64,000 nt of DNA from Streptomyces globosus. GTDB lineage: Bacteria; Actinomycetota; Actinomycetes; Streptomycetales; Streptomycetaceae. The notes under the pieces were generated by a model, which saw only the letters and a list, made by a program, of their open reading frames with translations, was not told the DNA's origin and searched no databases. Shown piece by piece: positions 18,399 through 27,942 of this stretch. The number at the start of each line of letters is the position of its first letter. Within the stretch, counting starts at the first letter, position 1. A program made the translations under genes and the position numbers. Location: the NCBI RefSeq assembly GCF_003325375.1, contig NZ_CP030862.1, positions 1,553,501 to 1,617,500 on the forward strand, read 5' to 3'.

Positions 18399-18499
18399 GG
18401 GTTATCCACAGCCGAAACGGGCGTGGGAGCGGATTGTCAGTGGCACGCGTTAGCGTCAATGACGTGAAGCGATCGACTCAAGCAAACCGGGTGGAACCC

Positions 18500-19624
18500 A
18501 TGGCAGGCACCGACCGCGAGAAGGCTCTCGACGCCGCTCTCGCCCAGATTGAACGGCAATTCGGCAAGGGTGCGGTCATGCGCCTGGGCGACCGGCCGAA
18601 CGAGCCCATCGAGGTCATCCCGACCGGGTCGACCGCTCTGGACATCGCCCTCGGCGTCGGCGGCCTGCCGCGCGGCCGCGTCGTCGAGATCTACGGCCCG
18701 GAGTCCTCCGGCAAGACGACCCTGACCCTGCACGCCGTGGCCAACGCGCAGAAGGCCGGCGGCACCGTCGCCTTCGTCGACGCGGAGCACGCCCTCGACC
18801 CCGAGTACGCCCGCGCCCTCGGCGTCGACACCGACAACCTCATCCTCTCCCAGCCGGACACCGGCGAGCAGGCCCTCGAAATCGTGGACATGCTCGTCCG
18901 CTCGGGCGCCCTCGACCTCATCGTCATCGACTCCGTCGCCGCGCTCGTGCCGCGTGCGGAGATCGAGGGCGAGATGGGCGACTCGCACGTGGGCCTCCAG
19001 GCCCGCCTGATGAGCCAGGCCCTCCGCAAGATCACCAGCGCGCTCAACCAGTCCAAGACCACCGCGATCTTCATCAACCAGCTCCGCGAGAAGATCGGCG
19101 TCATGTTCGGCTCCCCCGAGACCACCACCGGTGGCCGGGCGCTCAAGTTCTACGCCTCCGTGCGCATCGACATCCGCCGCATCGAGACCCTCAAGGACGG
19201 CACCGAGGCGGTCGGCAACCGGACCCGCTGCAAGGTCGTCAAGAACAAGGTCGCGCCGCCGTTCAAGCAGGCCGAGTTCGACATCCTCTACGGCCAGGGC
19301 ATCAGCCGCGAGGGCGGTCTGATCGACATGGGCGTGGAGCACGGCTTCATCCGCAAGGCCGGCGCCTGGTACACGTACGAGGGAGACCAGCTCGGCCAGG
19401 GCAAGGAGAACGCCCGCAACTTCCTGAAGGACAACCCCGACCTCGCCAACGAGATCGAGCGGAAGATCAAGGAGAAGCTCGGCGTGGGCGTCCGCAAGGG
19501 GGCCCAGCCCGCCGCGGAGGGCACCGCCGAGGAGGCGGCCGCCGCTGCCGACGGCGACGCCAAGAACGTTCCCGCCCCCGCGTCGAAGGCGAAGACGGCC
19601 AAGGCCGCCGCCGCCAAGAGCTGA
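18500..19624 (+). CDS. recA: Recombinase RecA
   Basis: 374-residue RecA, the strand-exchange ATPase of homologous recombination and co-protease for LexA self-cleavage. Walker A GPESSGKT near 70; [12 protein letters not shown] near 140; loop L2 and [25 protein letters not shown] near 195-220. ATG 18500 gives [24 protein letters not shown], the usual Streptomyces N-terminus. The Ala/Lys-rich C-terminal tail (about 335-374) is typical of the genus. recX starts 4 nt after the stop, so they form an operon. An SOS-type box lies upstream. Confidence 0.98.
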   Translation: MAGTDREKALDAALAQIERQFGKGAVMRLGDRPNEPIEVIPTGSTALDIALGVGGLPRGRVVEIYGPESSGKTTLTLHAVANAQKAGGTVAFVDAEHALDPEYARALGVDTDNLILSQPDTGEQALEIVDMLVRSGALDLIVIDSVAALVPRAEIEGEMGDSHVGLQARLMSQALRKITSALNQSKTTAIFINQLREKIGVMFGSPETTTGGRALKFYASVRIDIRRIETLKDGTEAVGNRTRCKVVKNKVAPPFKQAEFDILYGQGISREGGLIDMGVEHGFIRKAGAWYTYEGDQLGQGKENARNFLKDNPDLANEIERKIKEKLGVGVRKGAQPAAEGTAEEAAAAADGDAKNVPAPASKAKTAKAAAAKS

Positions 19625-19628
19625 CCCG

Positions 19629-20213
19629 GTGCGGGAACACGACGGGGACGGCGGCTCCGGCACGACGAGGGCCGAGCGGGAGCTGCCGCCCCAGAGTCCC
19701 GAAGAGCAGGCGCGGGCGATCTGCCTGCGCCTGCTCACCGGGATGCCGCGCACCCGGCGCCAGCTCGCGGACGCCCTGGCCAAGCGCGGCATCCCCGACG
19801 AGGCCGCCGAGGAGGTCCTCTCCCGCTTCGAGGAAGTGGGCCTCATCGACGACGCCGCGTTCGCCGGCGCCTGGGTCGAGTCCCGCCACCGCGGGCGGGG
19901 CCTCGCCCGCCGGGCCCTCGCGCAGGAACTCCGCACCAAGGGCGTCGGCGCCGCCCTCGTCCAGGAAGCCCTCGGCCAGCTGGACTCCGAGCAGGAGGAG
20001 CAGACCGCCCGCGAGCTGGTCGAGCGCAGACTCCGCTCCACGCGCGGCCTCGACCGGGACAAGCGGATCCGGCGCCTGGCCGGGATGCTCGCCCGCAAGG
20101 GCTACCCGGAGGGCATGGCCCTGCGCGTGGTCCGCCGCGCCCTCGAAGCCGAGGGCGCGGACGACGGCGAGGGCGACGGCCTCGGGCCCGGCGCGGGGTA
20201 TCCGGAGGACTGA
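19629..20213 (+). CDS. recX: RecA regulatory protein RecX
   Basis: 194 residues. RecX binds RecA filaments and restrains their activity. Three-helix repeats are visible: RAICLRLLTGMPRTRRQLADALAKRGIPDEAAEEVLSRFEEVGLIDDAAFAGAWVESR, the classic RecX block, at about 30-85, and a second repeat follows. GTG 19629 is 4 nt after the recA stop, so translation is likely coupled and recX depends on the recA promoter. N- and C-terminal ends are acidic/Gly-rich extensions. Confidence 0.95.
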   Translation: MREHDGDGGSGTTRAERELPPQSPEEQARAICLRLLTGMPRTRRQLADALAKRGIPDEAAEEVLSRFEEVGLIDDAAFAGAWVESRHRGRGLARRALAQELRTKGVGAALVQEALGQLDSEQEEQTARELVERRLRSTRGLDRDKRIRRLAGMLARKGYPEGMALRVVRRALEAEGADDGEGDGLGPGAGYPED

Positions 20214-20353
20214 CGCGCAGGCCAGGGCGCCCGTCACGGGCCGCCGACTCCGCGTACGGACGAGACACGCCCCGCCCGTAGGGGCCGCGGGCCCGCTCCG
20301 GAAGGGCACCGGTGCGGATCGGCCGCGTTTCCGCCACAGCGGCCGCGGGACGG

Positions 20354-21928
20354 TCAGTCGACCGCGCCGGAGGGCGTGGTGGACGGGGTGCGGTCCGGCG
20401 TGGCGGGGGCTCCCATGCGGACGGCGTCCGCCGCCTCGTACAGCTCGGCCGGCCGTACGCCCGCGAACGTCGCGGCGAGGTGCCCGTCGGGCCGGACCAG
20501 CAGCACGGTGTGGGCCGGGGCGCCCGGGTAGCCGTCGGCGACGAGCAGGTCCGCCCGCACCGGCAGGGCGCTCACCGCCGCGGCGAGCCGGGGCATCAGC
20601 CCGGCGCCGAGCCAGTGCCGCCGGTCCCAGACCCCGGTGCCCGGGGCGACCAGCACCACCAGCAGCCGGCCCCGGCCGAGCATGTCGCGCAGCGGGACGG
20701 TCGAGCCGTCGGGGGCCGACACGGGGACGTTCGCGACGGGGCCGCCCGGATCGGTGGCCGTGGGCACCTCGCGCACCGCCACCGGCGGCGCATAGGCGGG
20801 CAGCGCGCCGAGCGGGCCGCGGCCCAGGTGGCCGTCGGTGAGGAGGGCTTCGCCGCTGCGGCCGGAACCCGGCAGCAGGGTCCGCAGCCCGCCGCCCCCG
20901 CGGAGCGCGGGCACGGCCTGGTCGGCGGCCCGCAGCCGGGCGGCGACCGCGGTGCGCCGCTCGTCCTCGTAGCTGTCCAGCAGCGACTCCGAGGCGCCGT
21001 GGTGCCAGGCCAGCGCCAGCTTCCAGGCGAGGTTCTCGGCGTCCCGGAGCCCCTCCTCGACGCCCTGGGTGCCGAGGGCGCCCAGGAGGTGCGCGGCGTC
21101 CCCGGCGAGGAAGGCGCGGCGTTCCCGCCAGCGGATGGCCAGCCGGTGGTGCAGCGTGTGCACCCCGGTGTCGAGGAGGTCGTACGGGGGAGTGGTGCCC
21201 TCGCACCAGGAGGCCATCGTGTCCCGGATCAGCGTCACCAGCGCGTCCGGCGTGACGAGTTCCCCGCGGGCCGGCAGCAGCCAGTCGAGCCGCCACACCC
21301 CGTCGGGCAGCGGCCGGGCGGTGGTCTCGTGCGGCGGGTCGCGGTGCAGGAGCGCCTCGCCCGGCCAGGGCAGCTCGGTGCGCAGCGCGGCCACCGCATG
21401 CCGCTCGACGGCGGTGCGGCCCGGGAAGCGGATGCCGAGAAGTTTGCGGACGGTCGATCGCGCCCCGTCGCAGCCGACGAGGTGGCTGCCCCGCCACCAG
21501 GTCGTCTCCGCGCCGCGAGTGTGGGCGGTGACGCCGCGGTCGTCCTGCTCCAGGGCGTCGAGCCTGCTGTCGGTGACCAGGTTGACCAGCGGGTGGACCG
21601 CGGCGGCGCCGCGCAGCCCCCGGGTGAGGGCGTGCTGGGGCACATGCAGCGGAGCCGGCTCGTCGTCGAAGGTGATCCGGCCGGTGTCGCGGCCGCGCCG
21701 CCGCGTGCGCCAGGCCGCGTACGACGCGCCTTCGTCGCGCAGGGGCGCACAGCCCAGGCGGTGCACCATGGCGGCGGTGTCGGAATGGAGGACGACCGTC
21801 CGGGCGGGCCGGGGGAGGTCCTTGCCGGGCCCCTCGTCGAGTACGACGGACGGCACGCCCTGGCCGGCCAGGGCGAGGGACAGGGCCAGCCCGACCGGCC
21901 CCGCACCGACGACGATCACCGGGTCCAC
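20354..21928 (-). CDS. FAD-dependent aromatic monooxygenase-like protein
   Basis: 524 residues. N-terminal FAD Rossmann motif GAGPVGLALSLALAG at about 7-21; the DG motif GCDGARSTVR near 160; and the FAD ribityl motif FLAGDAAHLLGALGTQGVEEGLRDAENLAWKLAL near 280. The C-terminal thioredoxin-like domain is typical of PheA/TfdB-type and polyketide hydroxylases. It uses NAD(P)H and oxygen to hydroxylate an aromatic substrate, not identifiable here. GTG 21928 places the Rossmann fold at the N-terminus as in the family. It stands alone between recX (convergent) and the glu operon, so it is accessory. Confidence 0.85.
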   Translation of the reverse strand: MDPVIVVGAGPVGLALSLALAGQGVPSVVLDEGPGKDLPRPARTVVLHSDTAAMVHRLGCAPLRDEGASYAAWRTRRRGRDTGRITFDDEPAPLHVPQHALTRGLRGAAAVHPLVNLVTDSRLDALEQDDRGVTAHTRGAETTWWRGSHLVGCDGARSTVRKLLGIRFPGRTAVERHAVAALRTELPWPGEALLHRDPPHETTARPLPDGVWRLDWLLPARGELVTPDALVTLIRDTMASWCEGTTPPYDLLDTGVHTLHHRLAIRWRERRAFLAGDAAHLLGALGTQGVEEGLRDAENLAWKLALAWHHGASESLLDSYEDERRTAVAARLRAADQAVPALRGGGGLRTLLPGSGRSGEALLTDGHLGRGPLGALPAYAPPVAVREVPTATDPGGPVANVPVSAPDGSTVPLRDMLGRGRLLVVLVAPGTGVWDRRHWLGAGLMPRLAAAVSALPVRADLLVADGYPGAPAHTVLLVRPDGHLAATFAGVRPAELYEAADAVRMGAPATPDRTPSTTPSGAVD

Positions 21929-22020
21929 GAGGCGGCTCCCGATGTCCGGTATGTGATCACAGAACGTATGCAACCCACTGGAGGTGCCTGCGTCAAGTGA
22001 CACCCTCCCCGGGCATGCGC

Positions 22021-22051
22021 GTGGTGCGGCGGATGGGATCCGCCGCACCAC
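22021..22051 (-). terminator. Terminator hairpin downstream of gluD
   Basis: Perfect 14-bp stem GTGGTGCGGCGGAT / ATCCGCCGCACCAC with a GGG loop, between gluD and the monooxygenase gene. Confidence 0.7.
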
Positions 22052-22119
22052 ATGTGCCACGCCTGTTCATTGACCGGGTGTCAGGGAACCGGCGCCGGGC
22101 CGGCGCCGTCCCTCCCGGG

Positions 22120-23013
22120 TCAGGGGGCCTTGCCCACGCCGGCCGCGCCGCCCGCGTCGACCTCGGCCACATCGCCCTCGACGACCGCGCCCGTGCCCTT
22201 CTTCGACTGCCGCAGCCGGCGTTCGAGGAACGAGGCGAGACCGGTGAGCGCGAAGTTCACCGCGATGTAGATCAGGGCGATCACGACCATCGTCGCGATG
22301 GTGTTGCTGTAGTTGGCGGAGATCTGCCGGTTCATCGACATCAGGTCCGCGAAGCCGAGGACTGCGCCGCCGAGCGCGGTGTCCTTCAGGATCACGACGA
22401 GCTGGCTGACCAGTGCCGGCAGCATCGCCGTGACGGCCTGCGGGACCAGGACGTAGACCATCATCTGGCCCTTGCGCATGCCGATCGCCTTGGCGGCGTC
22501 GGTCTGGCCGCGCGGCAGCGACAGGATGCCGGCCCGGACGATCTCGGCGATGACCGAGGCGTTGTACAGGACGAGGCCGGTGACCACCGCGTACAGCGGG
22601 CGCAGGTCGGAGCTGACGGTGCCGAGCAGCACGTACAGCGCCGAGCTGAAGATCATCAGCATCAGGACCGGGATGGCCCGGAAGAACTCCACGACCGTGC
22701 TGACCGGGACGCGCACCCACGCGTGGTCGGAGAGTCGGCCGATGCCCAGCAGCGCACCGAGCGGCAGGGCTATCACCATGGCGATCAGGCCGGCCTTCAG
22801 CGTTTCGACGAGGCCGGGGAGGAGGAACGTCGTCCAGATCTGGCTGTCGGTGACGAAGGGGAGCCATTTGTCGGCGTCGAGCTGGTTCTTCTCGGCCATG
22901 CGGTCGAGAATCCACCAGAGGGCCAGCCCGACCAGCACGGCAAAGACGGCCGTGTAGATCCAGTTGCGGACCTTCGCCTTGGGGCCGGGGGCGTCGTACA
23001 GAACGGAGCTCAT
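22120..23013 (-). CDS. gluD: Glutamate ABC transporter permease GluD
   Basis: 297-residue polar amino-acid ABC permease of the HisM type. The EAA loop is EIVRAGILSLPRGQTDAAKAIGM (about 168-190). About five membrane helices precede a charged C-terminal tail rich in Glu/Lys/Gly. The start ATG overlaps the gluC stop (ATGA 23010-23013), so both permeases are made in fixed proportion. Fourth gene of gluABCD, and the first strong hairpin downstream is at 22021-22051. Confidence 0.93.
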   Translation of the reverse strand: MSSVLYDAPGPKAKVRNWIYTAVFAVLVGLALWWILDRMAEKNQLDADKWLPFVTDSQIWTTFLLPGLVETLKAGLIAMVIALPLGALLGIGRLSDHAWVRVPVSTVVEFFRAIPVLMLMIFSSALYVLLGTVSSDLRPLYAVVTGLVLYNASVIAEIVRAGILSLPRGQTDAAKAIGMRKGQMMVYVLVPQAVTAMLPALVSQLVVILKDTALGGAVLGFADLMSMNRQISANYSNTIATMVVIALIYIAVNFALTGLASFLERRLRQSKKGTGAVVEGDVAEVDAGGAAGVGKAP

Positions 23014-23684
23014 CGCTTCACCGCCACTCGCTTGGCCACCTGGCCCAGCAGCAGGCCGGTGGGCAGGGTCAGCAGGACGAAGCCGAGGGCGAAGACCCCG
23101 AAGACCGCGAAGAGCGCGTCCGCCTCGTTCTCCAGCATTTCCTTCATCAGCAGGGCCGCCTCGGCCACACCGATGGTTGCCGCCACCGTGGTGTTCTTGG
23201 TGAGGGCGATCAGTACGTTGGTGAGCGGCGCGATGACCGCCCGGAAGGCCTGGGGGAGCACGATCAGCGTGAGCACCTGGAAGAAGCTCAGGCCCAGCGC
23301 GCGGGCGGCCTCGGCCTGTCCCACGGGTACCGTGTTGATGCCGGATCGAAGCGCCTCACAGACGAACGTGCCGGTGTAGGCGACCAGACCGAGGATCGCC
23401 AGACGGAAGCCGATCTCCTTGGAGTCTCCGCCGGCGAGCGTGATGCCCAACGTCTGATCCAGGCCCAGCGAGCAGCCGAGGATCAGCAGCGTCAGCGGCG
23501 TGTTGCGCACGATGTTGACGTACGCCGTGCCGAAGGACCGCATCAGCGGAACGGGACTGACCCGCATCCCGGCCAGCATCAGGCCCCAGATCAGGGACCC
23601 AGCGGCGGAGTAGAGGGTGAGCTGAACCGTCACCCAGAAGGCTCCGAGCACGTCGTATTGCCCGGAAGTAAGAAAGTCGAACAC
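23010..23684 (-). CDS. gluC: Glutamate ABC transporter permease GluC
   Basis: 224-residue permease pairing with GluD. The EAA motif is EALRSGINTVPVGQAEAARALGLS (about 111-134); membrane helices occur at about 15-40, 55-80, 90-110 and 180-210. It follows gluB after a gap holding a very strong GC hairpin (23721-23753). Confidence 0.93.
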   Translation of the reverse strand: MFDFLTSGQYDVLGAFWVTVQLTLYSAAGSLIWGLMLAGMRVSPVPLMRSFGTAYVNIVRNTPLTLLILGCSLGLDQTLGITLAGGDSKEIGFRLAILGLVAYTGTFVCEALRSGINTVPVGQAEAARALGLSFFQVLTLIVLPQAFRAVIAPLTNVLIALTKNTTVAATIGVAEAALLMKEMLENEADALFAVFGVFALGFVLLTLPTGLLLGQVAKRVAVKR

Positions 23685-23720
23685 GTTGCCCTGCGCTCTC
23701 CCCAGGATGGCCGGTGAGCC

Positions 23721-23753
23721 GCGCCGCCGCCCGCGAGGAGCGGGCGGCGGCGC
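23721..23753 (-). terminator. Intercistronic hairpin between gluB and gluC
   Basis: Perfect 14-bp stem GCGCCGCCGCCCGC / GCGGGCGGCGGCGC, loop 5 nt. Probably a partial terminator or mRNA stabiliser that raises binding-protein mRNA relative to permease mRNA. Confidence 0.6.
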
Positions 23754-23767
23754 GCCTCACCGAAGAA

Positions 23768-24616
23768 TCAGCTGCCTTCGGTGATCTGCGGGGCCGGCTC
23801 GGCCTGGTAGCCGGCGGGGCCGAAGTTGGCGTCCACCGCCTTCTGCCAGGAGCCGTCCTCGACCATCTTCTTCAGCGCGGCGTTGACCTTGGTCTGGAGC
23901 TCCTTGTCGCCCTTCTTCAGGCCGATGCCGTAGGGCTCGTCGCTGAGCTTCAGACCGGCGAGCTTGAACTTGCCCTTGTTCTTCTCCTGCGCGGCGTAGC
24001 CGGCGAGGATCGAGCCGTCCGTGGTGAGGGCGTCCACGGCCTTGTTCTCCAGACCGGTGAGGCACTCGGAGTAGCCCGGGTACTCGCGCAGGTCGGCCTC
24101 GGGGGCGAGCTTGGTCTTGACGTTCTGCGCCGACGTGGAGCCGGTGACCGAGCAGAGCTTCTTCTTGTTGAGGTCCTCGGCCTTGGTGATCGAGTTGTCG
24201 TCCGCGCGGACCAGGAGGTCCTGGTGGGCCAGGAAGTACGGGCCCGCGAAGTCGACCTTCGCCTTGCGCTTGTCGTTGATCGTGTAGGTGGCGACCACGA
24301 GCTTGACATCGCCGTTCGCGATCAGGTTCTCGCGCTCGGCGCTGACGGCCTGCTTGAACTCGATCTGGTCGGGCTGGTAGCCGAGCTCCTTCGCCACGTA
24401 CGTGGCGACGTCGACGTCGAAGCCCGCGAACTTGCCGTCGGGCGTCTTCAGGCCCAGGCCCGGCTGGTCGAACTTGATACCGATGACGATCTTGTCCTTG
24501 CCGCCGCCGGCGGTCCCGCCGTCGCCGGCCGAGCCGCTGCCGCCGCCGCAGGCGGTCGCGGTCAGGGAGAGGACGACGGCCACGGCTGCGGCCGCGCCGG
24601 CCTTGAAGAGCTTCAT
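23768..24616 (-). CDS. gluB: Glutamate-binding lipoprotein GluB
   Basis: 282-residue extracytoplasmic solute-binding protein (SBP_bac_3). ATG 24616 follows GAGGGAAG. The signal peptide ends ATAC at about residues 20-24, so it should be lipid-anchored. The binding domain includes GFDVDVATYVAKELGY and the ligand-contact region NDKRKAKVDFAGPYF. Receives glutamate or a related acidic amino acid and hands it to GluCD. Glutamate specificity comes from operon identity with the characterised Corynebacterium and Streptomyces systems. Confidence 0.93.
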   Translation of the reverse strand: MKLFKAGAAAAVAVVLSLTATACGGGSGSAGDGGTAGGGKDKIVIGIKFDQPGLGLKTPDGKFAGFDVDVATYVAKELGYQPDQIEFKQAVSAERENLIANGDVKLVVATYTINDKRKAKVDFAGPYFLAHQDLLVRADDNSITKAEDLNKKKLCSVTGSTSAQNVKTKLAPEADLREYPGYSECLTGLENKAVDALTTDGSILAGYAAQEKNKGKFKLAGLKLSDEPYGIGLKKGDKELQTKVNAALKKMVEDGSWQKAVDANFGPAGYQAEPAPQITEGS

Positions 24617-24705
24617 GGTGAACTTCCCTCGGATGAGACGTTGTTGGACGGCGAGCGGCGGCGTGAGCCGCCGGGCCGCCACGGGATCAGTACCAAACGG
24701 AGCCG

Positions 24706-25491
<786 letters not shown>

Positions 25492-25505
25492 CGGCTTCTT
25501 GCTCC

Positions 25506-25576
25506 GTCCTCCTCGGTTGGGAGGACAGTAGTGACGCCGTCCTCACACCGTCACCACATCTGAGGGAGAATTGAGG
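25506..25576. promoter_or_regulatory. Candidate GluR control region between gluA and gluR
   Basis: The divergent 277-bp gap holds GTCCTCC/GGAGGAC (25506-25526), GTGACG/CGTCAC (25531-25554) and TGAGG repeated at 25561 and 25572, an 11-bp period as used by OmpR-type regulators. Which element GluR binds is not decided by the sequence. Confidence 0.35.
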
Positions 25577-25768
25577 ATAACGATACGGCCTCGCCCCGAT
25601 ACGCTCCGTGCGCGCTGCAACGCCCTCCGCTCCGAGCCCGTACCGGGTGCATAACGGAAGGCGCACGGGACCGGAACCCCCTTGACGCGGGGGCGCTCAT
25701 CAGCGTGGATGCTCTGTGGCCCTGACCGCAGACCAAGATCGACAGGACGCCAGGAAAGGGGGACGCCC

Positions 25769-26479
25769 GTGAGGCTGCTGCTCGTGGAGGACGACGACCA
25801 CGTCGCCGCCGCCCTGTCCGCGATCCTCGCGCGGCACGGCTTCCAGGTGACGCACGCCCGCAACGGCGAGGAGGCCCTCCAGGCCCTGCTGCCCGCCGGG
25901 GCGCCGCCCTTCGGCGTGGTGCTCCTCGACCTCGGCCTGCCCGACCAGGACGGGTACGAGGTCTGCGGCAAGATCCGCAAGCGCACCTCGACGCCCGTCA
26001 TCATGGTCACCGCCCGCTCCGACGTGCGCTCCCGCATCCACGGCCTCAACATGGGCGCCGACGACTACGTCGTCAAGCCCTACGACACCGGCGAGCTGCT
26101 CGCCCGCATCCACGCCGTCGCCCGGCGCACCGGCGTCTCGGAGGAGGCTGCCGCCTCCCCGGCCGCGGCGGGCGCCCCGGGCGCCGTCCGCGTCGGGCCC
26201 GTCAGCATCGAGCTGCCGACCCGGCGCGTCAGCGTCGACGGCACCGACGTGCCGCTCACCCGCAAGGAGTTCGACCTGCTGGCCCTGCTCGCGCAGCGGC
26301 CCGGCGTCGTCTTCCGCCGCGAGCAGATCATCAGCGAGGTGTGGCGCACGAGCTGGGAGGGGACGGGACGCACCCTGGAGGTGCACGTGGCGTCGCTGCG
26401 CTCCAAGCTGCGCATGCCCGCCCTGATCGAGACCGTCCGCGGGGTGGGCTACCGGCTCGTCCCCCCGGCCGCCCCCTAG
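25769..26479 (+). CDS. gluR: Glutamate-sensing response regulator GluR
   Basis: 236-residue OmpR/PhoB-type response regulator. Receiver domain about 1-118 with acidic pocket EDDD at 7-10, phospho-acceptor D54 (VVLLDLGLPDQDG) and the switch lysine in VVKPYDTGEL. A Pro/Ala linker precedes the winged-helix domain (about 140-232) ending VRGVGYRLV. GTG 25769 is preceded by AGGAAAGGGGG. Located next to gluABCD and 12 nt from gluK, matching the GluR-GluK system described for S. coelicolor. Confidence 0.92.
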   Translation: MRLLLVEDDDHVAAALSAILARHGFQVTHARNGEEALQALLPAGAPPFGVVLLDLGLPDQDGYEVCGKIRKRTSTPVIMVTARSDVRSRIHGLNMGADDYVVKPYDTGELLARIHAVARRTGVSEEAAASPAAAGAPGAVRVGPVSIELPTRRVSVDGTDVPLTRKEFDLLALLAQRPGVVFRREQIISEVWRTSWEGTGRTLEVHVASLRSKLRMPALIETVRGVGYRLVPPAAP

Positions 26480-26491
26480 GCGGGCCCCGGC

Positions 26492-27904
26492 GTGCGCGCC
26501 CGGCTCCTCCCGCTGCTCGTCGTCCTGATGGCGGGCGTCCTGCTCGCCCTCGGCTTCCCGCTGGCCGTGAGCCTGGCCGCCGGCCAGCAGCAGCGGGTCA
26601 TCGTCGACCGGATCGACGACAGCGCCCGCTTCTCCGCGCTCGCCCAGTTCGTCTTCGACGCCGAGGCCTCCGGCAGCACGGGCGCCGCCGACCGCCGCGA
26701 GACCCTCCAGCGGGAACTGGCCCGCTACCAGGAGCTGTACGGCATCCGGGTGGGGATCTTCTACCGCGACGACAACGCGATGGTCCGGGCGCCCGGCTGG
26801 TGGCAGCTGCCGGAGAAGGGCGAGGGCCGGGACGCCTTCAAGGAGGCCCTCGCCGGGCGGCGCAGCCACGACCCACCGCAGGTGTGGCCCTGGCAGACGC
26901 AGGCGAAACTCCTCGTCGCCTCGCCGGTCGTCCTCGACGGCGACGTCGTCGCGGTCGTGGTCACCGAGTCGCCGACCGACCAGATGCGGGCCCGCACCCT
27001 CAGCGGATGGCTGATCATCATCGCGGGGCTCGCCGCGGCGATGCTCCTCGCGTTCGGCGCGGCGCTCCAGCTGACCCGCTGGGTGCTCAAGCCCGTCCGC
27101 ACCCTCGACGCGGCAGCCCACGGCATCGCCACCGGCCGGATGAACTCGCGCGTCGCGGCCTCGGGCGGCCCGCCGGAACTCCGGCGCCTCGCCCGCTCGT
27201 TCAACGAGATGGCCGACAACGTCGAGGAGGTCCTGGAACAGCAGCGGGCGTTCGTCGCCGACGCCTCCCACCAGCTGCGCAACCCGCTCGCGGCGCTGCT
27301 CCTGCGGATCGAGCTGCTCGCCCTCGAACTGCCCGAGGGCAACGAGGAGATCGCGTCCGTGCGCGCCGAGGGCAAGCGCCTGGCCCAGGTGCTGGACGAC
27401 CTGCTGGACCTGGCCCTCGCCGAGCACGCCTCCGCCGAACTCACCCTCACCGACATCGGGGCGCTCACCGGCGAGCGGGTCGCCGCCTGGCGGCCCTACG
27501 CCGAGGAGAAGGGCGTACGCCTCCGGGAGGCGGGGCGCTCCGCCGTCACCGGATGGGCTGACCCCATCGCCCTGTCCAGCGCCCTCGACGCGGTCATCGA
27601 CAACGCCCTGAAGTTCACCCCCGCCGGCGAGGAGGTGGAGGTCTCCGTCGCCGCGGACGGGGCGTTCGTCCACGTCGTCGTCGCCGACCGGGGGCCCGGA
27701 CTGACCGAGGAGGAGCTGCTCCGCATCGGCGACCGGTTCTGGCGCAGCGGCCGCCACCAGAACATCAAGGGCTCCGGGCTCGGCCTGTCGATCTCCCGGG
27801 CGCTGCTCACCTCGGGCGGCGGCTCCCTCTCGTACGAGACGAACCGGCCGCACGGGCTCCGCGTGACCGTCGCCGTGCCGCGCAGCGCCCCGCACGGCGG
27901 CTGA
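26492..27904 (+). CDS. gluK: Glutamate-sensing histidine kinase GluK
   Basis: 470-residue membrane sensor kinase. Membrane helix about 8-30, an extracellular sensor segment about 31-165, second helix about 170-192, HAMP linker about 193-245. The HisKA dimerisation domain has phospho-accepting H260 in DASHQLRNPL. The HATPase domain has N box DNALKFT, G1 DRGPGLT and G2 GSGLGLS. GTG 26492 is 12 nt after gluR. Extracellular glutamate sensing is known for the S. coelicolor homologue; assignment here is by position and architecture. Confidence 0.9.
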   Translation: MRARLLPLLVVLMAGVLLALGFPLAVSLAAGQQQRVIVDRIDDSARFSALAQFVFDAEASGSTGAADRRETLQRELARYQELYGIRVGIFYRDDNAMVRAPGWWQLPEKGEGRDAFKEALAGRRSHDPPQVWPWQTQAKLLVASPVVLDGDVVAVVVTESPTDQMRARTLSGWLIIIAGLAAAMLLAFGAALQLTRWVLKPVRTLDAAAHGIATGRMNSRVAASGGPPELRRLARSFNEMADNVEEVLEQQRAFVADASHQLRNPLAALLLRIELLALELPEGNEEIASVRAEGKRLAQVLDDLLDLALAEHASAELTLTDIGALTGERVAAWRPYAEEKGVRLREAGRSAVTGWADPIALSSALDAVIDNALKFTPAGEEVEVSVAADGAFVHVVVADRGPGLTEEELLRIGDRFWRSGRHQNIKGSGLGLSISRALLTSGGGSLSYETNRPHGLRVTVAVPRSAPHGG

Positions 27905-27934
27905 CCCCGGCCGGTGCCCCCTCGCCGGCCGGGG
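27905..27934. terminator. Bidirectional hairpin between gluK and the GH85 gene
   Basis: 10-bp inverted repeat CCCCGGCCGG / CCGGCCGGGG with a 10-nt loop, lying exactly between two convergent genes. Confidence 0.55.
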
Positions 27935-27942
27935 CGGCCCGG

